Part shown: positions 1 to 9,536 of the stretch, in pieces
How positions within the stretch are numbered: position 1 is the stretch's first letter
How the letters are laid out: each line of letters opens with the position of its first letter
DNA from: Calonectria ilicicola
Lineage: Eukaryota; Ascomycota; Sordariomycetes; Hypocreales; Nectriaceae
DNA length: 64,000 bases
Assembly (NCBI GenBank): GCA_020809705.1
Contig: CP085829.1
Location: 3,534,001 to 3,598,000 of the forward strand
Direction of reading: 5' to 3'
Notes under the pieces: generated by a model
The model's input: only the letters and a program-made list of their open reading frames with translations
Databases searched by the model: none
Told to the model about the DNA's origin: nothing
Position numbers and translations under genes: made by a program

Positions 1-463
1 CAGCTTCATAAGCAATGGAGATGTTGGATTGAGCTGCCATGTCTGCCAGAGCCTGGAGCTCGGGGATGATGATGGCATCGTCTCCAGTGGACTGGTCGAG
101 AAATTGAGACGGCATCTGAACGATGCCAGTGCCCAGCGCTACGGCCAACTCAACCCACTCCTTTGCGACTGCAAGTCTCTGTTCCAGTGGCACATCGACA
201 TTTCCTTCAAAGTTCTTCAGAGGGTTAAGCGACAGCACCTCCAGGCCCAGTCCTTGGCACAGGGCTTTGATGGTTTTCGCAGACTCGAGTGGGGCAACAT
301 TGTGACTCTTGGCATGGCCGATGAGATCAGCGTAAACCAGTTCAATCCCCTGAAAGCTTTCCTTGGCAGCGGCTGCTAGCTTCCGTTCAAGGGTATGAGA
401 AGGATGCTTTCCAAGAGATACCGTTGCAATAGCCCTTTTGTTGGGGAACTTTTCGAGTGCCAT
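1..463 (-). CDS. Partial sugar phosphate isomerase/epimerase-like (TIM barrel), 3-dehydroshikimate dehydratase-like
   Basis: An open frame runs from an ATG at 463 to the window edge with no stop (154 codons seen), so the 3' part of the gene lies outside. The N-terminus reads as the start of a xylose-isomerase-like TIM barrel: a first strand (RAIATVSLGKHPSHTLERKL), then AAAKESFQGIELVYADLIGHA, the usual first helix and second strand with its metal-side acidic residue. This resembles fungal 3-dehydroshikimate dehydratases (qa-4/quiC type) of the quinate pathway, which convert dehydroshikimate to protocatechuate. The metal ligands that would settle the activity lie outside the window, so 'sugar phosphate isomerase/epimerase family' is the safer name. 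No intron is needed in the visible part. Confidence 0.72.
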   Translation of the reverse strand, partial: MALEKFPNKRAIATVSLGKHPSHTLERKLAAAAKESFQGIELVYADLIGHAKSHNVAPLESAKTIKALCQGLGLEVLSLNPLKNFEGNVDVPLEQRLAVAKEWVELAVALGTGIVQMPSQFLDQSTGDDAIIIPELQALADMAAQSNISIAYEA

Positions 464-682
464 TTTGACGAGTAAAATTGAGGCGACAGTTTGCAAGCCA
501 GCTTGTAAGAGCAAAAAACGACGGGCATGTGCTCTTTATGAACATGTGACTTGTCAACGGTTACGCGTCTGAAATAAAAACAAAACGAAAAAAGCCGCCC
601 AGGAAAAGAAAAGGGAGAATATTCATGATTCAGGTCAATTACTCTCTTAATTTTTACCGTACGTTTTTAGAATTTTCCTGTG

Positions 683-1695
683 CTACTTGGACGTTGAAGT
701 ACCGTAATCCCAACCTTTCAAAATCGGATGCTTCGCCTTAATCCCACTAGCCTTCAGGCGCCTAGCAACTGCCTCACCCCACTCCACGGCAGACTCGCAC
801 ACAGGCGTAGCTACTTGGGCGGGGACTCGCTCCAGCAGCTGCAGACATTCGCTGGAATAATTCACTCTCATCTTACGGGAGGCTTCTAGTAGTTCCCCCC
901 CGTAAGACCCCATCCCTCGCGAGAGCACCTCCATTACCCGCTCGTCCGAGACGAATTTCCCCAGGCGCTCAGAGACCCTGGAAACGTCGCGGATGTATTT
1001 CCTTAAGTCTTTCAATTTTGGCCCCTCTTTGCTCAAAGACCAAGTTGTTTGGTTGGCTGTGTTTGTAAACGATTAGCGCCTCCTCTCGTCGGGAACAGGA
1101 TCAGAAATACTTACCATCCCTTAGAAATATGGGCATCCCGTCGAATGCATCTTGTTGCATCTGCTCCTCTCCCCATGACACTATGGCCTTGTACATTTTT
1201 TGGGCGACCTCATCCGACGATGTCTTTAGCATTTTGGAAAGTGATTTGAACTCCACTACCGCCGCTACCTCCTTTGGGGCATCTTGCGCTTTAGCTGCGT
1301 GCATAATCTCCATGCAGCACACTTCCTCTTCCAAAGGGATACCCCATCTTTTTACCACTCCAATATATGTCATGGCTCTATCCCTAAACTCATTCCGGGG
1401 TGTCAGACTAGCAGTGCCGGAGTGGACTGAGTAGTTTCGATTAGCACTTCACATAAGAATCGTGTGTTGGTAATTACTCACAAGCTCGAAAGTCCTGTAC
1501 AAGTTGGGTCTCATGGTCGGACGCCTTTCTTTGCGGGAGCTTGAGCTGAGTCCGAAGTTTCTCTCCCCAGCCTTGAGCAAAATATACTATTTCAATCTCA
1601 TCCATGGGGTTGGTGGGATAAAGGGCTGAATGGTTCTCCAAGGAAATCGTGTGAGAATAACTCACATCTGGGTGAATACGAGAAAACCAGCTCAT
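683..1695 (-). CDS. Hypothetical protein, three exons, repeated WG(E) motif
   Basis: Three exons join in frame: 1482-1695, 1115-1426 and 683-1056. The introns of 55 and 58 nt have GTGAGT and GTAAGT donors, GCTAATC branch points and CAG acceptors, and the product is 299 aa. I do not recognise a family. The protein is mainly helical in character, with no signal peptide or membrane segment. A short motif recurs: FAQGWGEKLRTQL in exon 1, KRWGIPLEEE and IVSWGEEQMQQD in exon 2, AVEWGEAVARRL in exon 3, which hints at a degenerate internal repeat. The start is taken at the ATG at 1695 (MSWFSR); an upstream in-frame ATG at 1827 would add a Lys/Phe-rich stretch that looks untranslated. The frame-preserving splices make a real gene likely; function unknown. 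Confidence 0.7.
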
Positions 1696-4600
1696 TATTT
1701 TAAAATAGTGTGCTAAGAAAAAAAATGTGTGTATGGTTATATTATTGTTCCCTCCCTTTTTGATGCCGCGACTTGGTGGTTGGGCGACTTGAATGAGAAG
1801 TTTACGAGGTAATAGTGTGCATGGCACAGGATATAAATGTCTTTCAAGACCTAGGACGAATCAATGAATCATGGCCCGATAATTTTTGGCAATCCCTTTT
1901 GTGCCAATATTCTTTTGTTCATTGACAGATTACTGCCTGGCTGCACTTGTCCCTACAAATGTGGTGATGTGTACACAAGCAGATTCACCAAAAGCGCGCC
2001 CGCTGGATCTCAGGAACTAATCCAGCATTGATGTTCAGCGTTGCTCGCTGAGGTGCACTGCACACCAGCTGTGAATAGTGAACAAGGCCCTGAGGCTCCA
2101 CAACATGCACCCTCCAAGCCTGAAGATCAGGGCGACAACTCTTGATTTAATTCAAGTATATTATCGAACACTAAAAGATGATTCACACTCCAATCCTGTG
2201 GGATTATTTATAATTCCGACTGGTGATGTGCCGCAGCATCAGTCACACGCCAAAAGGACACTGGTGGATGGACCCGGGCCATGCTGGAAAGTGGCGCTCG
2301 GACCAGACCAACCTGGTCCACTCCCTATGGATGCAATCGCTCCATAACGCTAGCCTTCTACCGCATGTCCTCGGCCTCAAGTTGCAACAGCTACCCTCCC
2401 CACACTTCACAAGCTCAGCGCAGATATACACACGAGGTCCTTCGGGAATACTCTCCAGAATTGGCATGCAGTGGCTGATCAGATCCAACCTCATATATTT
2501 TCCTATTTTAAATAGTTTTGGCCATGTTTATAGTCCCCACATTGACTAGCAATTTTGTCCATTGGCAACACTGAATCACCTCCTGCTCGACTCTCCACAT
2601 GGGAAATATTCACACGTGCTCAATGAGGTCGCGAATGTCGTCCACAGATGGAACCGCCCGGGAAGTTTTCTTAGATCCATAAATAGGCCGCGCTGTAGTC
2701 TGGTTTGCTTCTCGAAACACTGTAATCGATGAACCAGGGAGCGACAACTTACATCCCTAGCATGCCGTGCCAAATTTGGTATTCTACAACATCGTTTCAA
2801 CACGTTTTGCAACTTCATTTCAGCCTCTCCCCAATCCAGGATCGCAGTGTACTATACTATCTCTTCGGGGGCATTTCTCAACGTGCAAGTTAATTCCCAT
2901 GTCCTTTGTGTGCTCGACGGATGCCCTCGGGTAGAACCGTCAGACTGACCATGTTATTGCGACCTCTGCCATGTAGACCAAAGCCCTGCGCACAAAACAA
3001 AGGCGGGGCGTCACCAATATCCCATCAGAACAGACTACGAGTTTAGTAGCTTTTTGGTGTTTGTAAGTTTACTAGCCCTGAGTTGGTTTATCTACATTCG
3101 CGAAACTGCTCCTTGCATCGCTAGGCAGGTGTAGTGGGGGGATTCCTAGGTGGGCACAGAGGAGTTCTCCCCCACCTCGTAAGAAATAGTGAAACCTTTG
3201 CCGGTCGGATTCGAAAACGCCCCGTAACCACTCATCTAGCGCTTCTTCGTCGAATAGAGATTCTTCAAATGCGTCCTTGGAGGGTATGTCTTGGCTCAAA
3301 CTACTTTCCGCCTTAGGACTTTTTCCCTAGCCACGAAATCTGGCCATATTTGCGGATAAAAACATAAAGATGGCGCATTCATATCAGCATAGTAAAAGAA
3401 AGGAGAAAGAAAATTGCACAGTTTGTCTAGGCGTGCGAAAGGCTTGTTCGTATGAGGCGAAAAACCCCAAAATCTTTAATACCCACGATCCTCGAGCTTT
3501 TTCTATGAGTCGATAAATATCACCCAGACGTCTAATCATCAAAGAATTATGTTCATATGATACAGCGCTGCGATGATGTACCGTGTCTACGAAGCCTTGG
3601 AATCTGTTTCGATTGCATACACCAAATCTTTCTGAACCTCGTAGCAGATTGGACTCTTCATTGAGTCACTATTTGGGAGACTTGCGCTGCTACCCCAGAG
3701 GCTCTACATGGCGCCTTCCCCTCCCCCCCCCTAAACCAGACCAACCTGGTCCAGGCCAACCCCCCAAGAGGACATTTACAAACGCCCTTTCACATGCCAC
3801 ATGCGTTATTCTTGGCAATGGTCATCTCTATAGATTTTCTAACTGATCATTTTTCTCTCTACTGATTTCGCCACCGATGCTGGTCAAAGCGAAATTTGGG
3901 CCAGAGTCCAAGACATTGAGCAAAAGAAAAGCCACACGAGAGCCATGGTGGCTACACAGGCATGGACATGGACATGGGCGTGAACTTGGGCGTGAACTTG
4001 GGACGGGGTCGTGGTTTGGCAGAGCCGCGCTTGCCATTCTTTGCCCAAATTTGAAGTGGTGGTCTGAGATGGTGGGCGACGTGCAGGAAGCTGCATAACA
4101 ATAACAGACCAGCGGCAGCAAAGCTCCAGGAAGGCCCTGCAGCTCGGCACTGTGTACAATTTCACAGGCGCACACGGCACAATGTCTCTCGGCTTTCTTT
4201 TTGCTCCGTCAGCTTTGCACGCGCAGCATCCACCTGGAGTTGCGACACCTCCCATCGACGCCTCCCATCGGCCCCCTCATGGGGCCACGAGCCTGAACCG
4301 CACGCTGCTGCGTACACCATGAACTGGGCGAGCCTGAGTAGACGCTCCCACGACTCCGGCTTCAACTCCTGATCCCCGCTCTGCCCAGGTATCCTGCACG
4401 TCGCCCTTTCTGATCGCTTACCAGCGTCTACGAGCATTTCCTTGTCACCGGTGGTGTTTCATGCTTGGGTGTCCGGCCATTACCAAGAGGCCCATGGTCG
4501 CGTCCACATGCACTTCAGACCGACCACTCACCGTCTGCATCTCGCGCCCACATCACTCAACCCACCATCAGCGCCCCCGGAGGGTTTCTTGCTTGGTGGA

Positions 4601-5728
4601 ATTTTTACCCCATTGCAAAGTGCGTATGCATGCTCCTGGGTCTCTCCGAAGGCACTGCAATGTGCTGACGCTCGTTGTCAGGTCGCTCCGAAGGCCGAAA
4701 CTCACATTGCTTCTTTTGAAACCCCCCAACAAAAGCTGCACACAATCCCGGCCAACTACAGAGTGCGTCGACTTGGCTCTTGAGCTTTTTCCAATTCTGG
4801 TCCTAATGTTACTTCCTCAGGTCGTCCCATATTTTGGTAAATTCCACCATCATCGGTATAAGACAGGACAAGGCCAAGGAAGTGAGAGTCACATGTATCA
4901 AGGCATAGTTCAGTGCAAATCAATACGTTTCCAACTCAACATCCTGCAGTCAACAGTCTAGACCAAGCCATGTAACAAGACTAGTCACTGTGCACGGGCA
5001 CCGAGGGGGTATGCATATGTGGTATGCTTGCTCGTCACATTGCGCCAAGGCGACCAGATGCCTTTCGGTCCACTTGTTTACCAACAACGAATAGGGCCAG
5101 AGGGTGCGCGACGATCGAAAAAGAGATGCCAGTCCTCTTCGTTTCCCCTCCTTAGATTACCTGATTTCCAAGACAATAAAAAGCAATGGCGCAGGCTCGC
5201 TTTCTAAGAACCAACGAGGGCCTATGGCGGCTGACAGGCGCTGAGTCGCCATGCAATAGATATGTCATGCGAGCAAGTTAACTAAACGCCACCACATTCC
5301 TCTGCCATCTATGCACCGTGCTAAGTCCTAGACATCCTTGTAGGTGTCCCGTCCCCTACCAAAAGGCTTGATACTTGTTCTTGAGATCTTCCATTCGTTT
5401 CCAATAACGTCCCGTTCGATTCTCGAGCTTTCCGCTCGCTTCCACTTCCATGAGTTCTCTCCATGTGGGACTTGTCTTGATCTTTCTAGCAAAAGGAAAT
5501 TTATTGCCGCGTTTTGGTCCTCTCGAGTATATATGCACCGTCAATCCACCGTCAATTCACCATCAATCCATCATCAATTCACTCTCAATTCCTCTTCAAT
5601 TCCCCTTCAATCCACCATCAGTCGCATTCTTACAAATAATCCCCATCGTTCAATGCCTTAATCTTTTATTTCCCTTTACCTCTTGAGCACAATTCAGCGA
5701 GAGAAATTTTCATTTACCCCTCTTCACC
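1696..5728. other. Gene-poor region, no convincing gene
   Basis: No open frame here shows a recognisable protein with plausible splice sites. The best coding-like stretch is on the minus strand at 3072-3299 (75 codons, acidic start SQDIPSKDAFEESLFDEEAL). It lacks an ATG and would have to be an internal exon after an AG at about 3302, so I treat it as a possible gene remnant only. A 19-bp word, ACCAGACCAACCTGGTCCA, occurs at 2302-2320 and again at 3735-3753. Around 5530-5610 there is an imperfect minisatellite of TCAATCCAYC/TCAATTC words. The stretch at 5640-5728 is pyrimidine-rich and ends in CACC-ATG, as expected for a fungal 5' leader of the following locus. Confidence 0.5.
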
Positions 5729-5795
5729 ATGACTGCATACGCAAGCGCTCAGCGCCATGGCCAACCACAGATGACTGACCGACATGATGCAGCTC

Positions 5796-5858
5796 CTACT
5801 AACACCGTCCCGGTACTACTAACACCGTCCCGGTACTACTAACACACTCCCGGTACTA
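5796..5858 (+). repeat. 20-bp tandem repeat, three copies, containing TACTAAC
   Basis: Three head-to-tail copies of a 20-bp unit start at 5796, 5816 and 5836. Each contains TACTAAC, the optimal branch-point heptamer. The following 100 bp continues with degenerate CACTAACACA words, several of them placed between a GT and an AG (for example around 5878-5959). The unit length is not a multiple of three, so the array shifts the frame begun at 5729. Confidence 0.85.
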
Positions 5859-6423
5859 CGGCACTAATATACTCTAGGTCCCACTAACACATCATAGGTA
5901 CTAACACACCACAAGCACTAACACACCACAGGTGGTAACGCACCAACAGGTACTGATAACACAACCAACCCCGCTGAAAGTAAGCGACGCCACCTTTTCC
6001 TTTCTTCCATCTCTTTTATTCCCCATCCATTTCTTCCCAGTATCCATCCTGCCCTAACGTTTTCAGAACAGAGCCCTCCTTAGAGCGTCGCGCCCGAAGC
6101 CATACCACTTTGGAGGGAGTCGTCAAGACCCATGCGGTCAGGCCACAAATACTATCCTAGACGGTGAGTACACTCGCTTCCCATTGCACCAGATGTAAAG
6201 GGCTAACCGTATAGACGTTTCCGAGGATGCCCGCAATGGTATACCGAGTTTTCTCTTATTTATTTACCAAGGCAGGTGTACCTCAAGGTCATCTGCATTG
6301 ATAAATAAATAAAGGAAACTTCGTTAGACCATTGGGGGCATTCCGGAAAACACCGAACCCGGTGCTGATCTCTCCTGGAGCATACACGAGCGAGACATTG
6401 CCGACAAGACATTGGCGGGCGGA

Positions 6424-8510
6424 ATCATGGAGCAACAACAAGATATGTATCCCTTCTCCAGGATGGCATCTAAACTAACCTTAGTACAGCGTCATGGATG
6501 GAAAAATAGAGGGTGCCCGGTAGTCCGGTGCGCCCCTCAGCAAAGATACAGGCAGGCGACACTGGAAAGCAACAAAAACAAGGTATGTATCCGTTCCCGC
6601 ATTTAATCCTTGGACTAACCTCTAGACAGCAGCATGGATGGAACAACAGAGGGTGCCCGGTAGTCCGGTGCACCCCTCAGCAAGGATACGGGCAGGCGAA
6701 ACTGGAAAGCAAACAACAACAAGGTATGTATCCATTCCCGCATTTAATCCCTGGACTAACCTCTGGACAGCATCATGAATGGAACAACAGGGGGTGCTCG
6801 GAAGTCCCGTGCAACCCTCAGCAGAGATATAGGCGGGCAGCACTGGGAAACTACGACGAGGTGCGTGTCCATTCCCACATTCGATGGCTGAACTAACCTC
6901 TACATAGGGTCACAAGTGGAACAAGACATGGTGCATGGTAGTCCCAGGCATCCCTCAGCGGTGGCATGGGCAAACGACACTGTGACGCAAGAGGTATGTG
7001 TTCGTTCTGAAGGTCTATATTTCGAGCTGACTTCAACATAGGGCAAGAAACGCAACGAAAAGGATCGCGTCACTGCACAGCAAAGCAAGGTGTGTAGATG
7101 CATTCCCAAGTTTCATGGTTAAACTAATTTCTACATAGGACCAGGGTCGAGTAAGAGGTGGAAACGGAAAGGGTGTGTGGTAGTCCACGCAAGTCTTTCA
7201 GAGGTATGGGCGGATGGCGCTACGAAGAAAGAGGGTGCGTATCCATTTCCAAGCTTGACGTCTAGACTAAACTTCACATAGGGTTGAAAAGGAGAGGATG
7301 CGTGGTAGTACCCGCAACCCTTTGCAGAAACACAGGCGTCCGACGCCTCGGAGCAACAGAGAGGTGCGTATTCATTCTCCCGGCCGATACCTAGAGCTGA
7401 CTTCCGTATAGGGAAACGACGAAAGCAAATTTTGGACGACAAAGAGTGCGTGGTCGTGTGGCAACAATAGGGTATGCATCTATTCCCAGGATCATAGTCT
7501 GGACTGACTTCTTCATAGGATCCTGGATGGGTAGGATGAGGTACATCTAGACGACGCTGCAAAGAAACAAGGTATGTATTCGTTCTGAAGTTAATATACC
7601 TCGACTAATCTCTACATAGGGTCAAGGGTGGAGTAAGAGGCAGGAAATGAGAGGCTGTGTGGTAGTCCCCACAAGCCTCTCAGAGGTATGGGCGGATGAC
7701 ACATGGGTGACCGACGAGCAACAATAATGGGCGACGCACCGACCGACGACTTACTGACCGACGACTTACTGACCGACGACTTACTGACCGACGACTTACT
7801 GACCGACGACTTACTGACCGACGACTTACCAGCTGACGAATTATCCACTGATGAATTATCCACTGATGAATTATTCACTGATGACTTTTAAACCGACGGG
7901 CTTTGGTGGACGATGGTTTGGGAAGAAGCATACAAGAGACTGAGATGGGCAAGACGTGGGACGGAAGGCACTGGCGACGACACGATGGAAACGACCGACT
8001 TGTGGACGACTAAATTTAATTTTGGCTAACTAATACTAACTGACAGGTAATGATTTAGGGTACGAGCTTCAGTGCGGAGGCATTGACAGAACAGAGACCG
8101 ATGTTGATGGGTGATACGTTGGTGGGCGACGTCTTGGTCGACGACGATTATATTTGCGAGACAATTGAGACGCGACAAGGTGTGTACTCATGCCTGCGGT
8201 TGATATTTGAACTAACCTCTACAGGATTACTGGACTTCCATCTCGGGCAATGAAGATTTGGTGCGCAAAGTTACGAAGCTGCGACAAGGTATGTATGCAT
8301 GCTCAAGCTTAATATCCAAACTAATTTTTCTACAGAGCGCAGGACCTGCAACTTTTACAACCACACCCTTACCGACTGCCTTTTGATATAATATATCTTG
8401 AGCGACTACACCCTGCCCGGCAAATATTCTGCATATGAGTCTATGGAGCCACAATAAGGTGTGTAATGATGCTTTAACTTCTTAGCCTGGCTGATTTCTC
8501 TACAGGATTC
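6424..8510 (+). repeat. Tandem array of exon-plus-intron units
   Basis: Intron-like segments of nearly constant length occur at 6443-6489 (donor changed to AT), 6583-6629, 6724-6770, 6861-6907, 6994-7041, 7090-7138, 7235-7281, 7364-7411, 7472-7518, 7572-7619, 8180-8224, 8289-8335 and 8459-8504, that is 45-49 nt each. Nearly all start GTATGT, GTGCGT or GTGTGT, carry ACTAAC, ACTAAT or GCTGAC about 10-15 nt before the end, and finish in ATAG or ACAG. The intervening pieces of 48-96 nt are related to each other, sharing GGTAGTCC, an AGAGGGTG-like core and CCTCAG. The best-preserved units (6490-6860) have a 140-141-bp period. The array evidently grew by duplication of a whole exon-intron module. 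Confidence 0.85.
7741..7890 (+). repeat. 15-bp tandem repeat (TDDLL-coding), about 10 units
   Basis: Five perfect copies of GACCGACGACTTACT are followed by one single-base variant and four diverged copies. In one plus-strand frame they encode TDDLL repeats passing into TDEL and TDDF, inside an open stretch from 7703 to 7891. The unit is a multiple of three, so the frame is kept, but no spliced reading connects it to an upstream start. Confidence 0.85.
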
Positions 8511-8715
8511 TGGGCTTCCATCTTAGCCTCCCATCTTAAACAAAAAAAAAAAAAAAAGAAATTGGCTCAACAGGCTAAAGAACTACAAATTGTACATATA
8601 CTTTCTCTCAAGGCTGGCGGTATCGGGACTGATGTCTATACAGGTTGCTGAACAAGGAGGGGAGAGGGCTTGTGGCTATCCTGGCTGTCCTCCAAGAGAG
8701 GCAGTGCAGGATGGC

Positions 8716-8940
8716 GCATTGGTGGACAAGGTTTCTGGTAAATGTATCATGTGGAGGAATCCAGAGAGTCGAAACATCGACGGGCGAGACATTGGTGGAC
8801 AAGACTTTTGGTAAATGTACCATGTGGAGGAATGTAGAGAGTCGAGACATCGACGGGCAAGACATTGGTGAACAAGATTTCTGGTAAATGTATCATGTGG
8901 AGGAATCTAGAGAGTCGAAACATCGACGGGTGAGGAATTG
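8716..8940 (+). repeat. 73-bp tandem repeat, about 3 copies
   Basis: The word GGTAAATGTA recurs at 8737, 8810 and 8883, giving a 73-bp period with only scattered differences. Each unit ends in a GACATTGGTGGACAAGA-type segment that resembles part of an exon-like piece near 6390-6415, which ties this array to the neighbouring locus. The period is not a multiple of three, so any protein reading changes frame from unit to unit. The rest of 8941-9478 holds no gene that I can see. Confidence 0.8.
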
Positions 8941-9478
8941 GCGATTGTTCATTTGAGGGGACTTGGGAGGCAAGCCAAAGATTGGCTCAGGCGGGCTGGC
9001 AATGTCGTTGGATCACAGAGGGTATTCTAGATTGGGGTGGAGATTGTTCAGTATCATGTTTTGGGGAGGATATCGCGCTGTCTCTGCGCGCAAAAAAATA
9101 TACAGCCGAAAACCAAAATATGGCTGTTCTAACATCTACAAGTCTAGTTACCAACGCAAATTGACTTGTTTCGTCGCTCAATCAATATGGCGATGACTTA
9201 CATGGCTCGTTTCTCCTCGACTGCCTTCACTTGTGCAGGACGTGACCTCTCACCAGGGGAAGGAGCCCACTAGGCAAGTGCAGGCCGCAAAATTGTACTG
9301 TCTTGGTGGGGCGGAATCGCTCCTGCGCCAGTGCTGAACTTGGATTTTACATCCATTCTTTTTTTATCCATGTCCGATTTGTTCCCAATAATCTTCGAGA
9401 CCAAAAAAAAAAGAAAAGTCCTTGATTCAGTGATGAAGGACAGTCAAAATCCACTACCGAAGTTTGTTCCTCCTAGTT

Positions 9479-9536
9479 TGTTTGTTTGTTTGTTTGTTTA
9501 TATATAGGGCCCCCCCTCAACACACTGGATTCTACT
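9479..9536 (+). promoter_or_regulatory. Core promoter with TATA box and GTTT tract
   Basis: A run of TTTG/GTTT words leads directly into TATATATA at 9499-9506, followed by a GC-rich start region and the ATG at 9537, about 30 nt further on. The spacing suits transcription starting at or very near the start codon of the kinase-like pseudogene. Confidence 0.5.

Larger units (their letters stand above)
5729..8510 (+). other. Repetitive, intron-rich locus (possible decayed gene or spliced non-coding RNA)
   Basis: A pyrimidine-rich leader ends in an ATG at 5729 (MTAYASAQRHGQPQMTDRHD...), which is closed after about 36 codons within a 20-bp repeat. Downstream lie conventional intron-like segments at 5980-6066 (GTAAGC...CCTAACG...TTTCAG), 6163-6214 (GTGAGT...GCTAACC...TATAG) and possibly 6239-6327. 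After these comes a tandem array with about 13 more introns of 45-49 nt. Individual exon-like pieces can be read for up to about 60 codons (HGWNNRGCPVVRC..PQQ), but no spliced frame stays open across the locus. It is therefore either a decayed gene or a spliced RNA without a long ORF. The strand is fixed by the splice signals. No known family was recognised. Confidence 0.5.

Noticed and set aside
7741..7890. Possible CRISPR-like array
   Set aside because: The repeats are directly adjacent without spacers, only 15 bp long, and in a eukaryotic genome; it is a tandem repeat.
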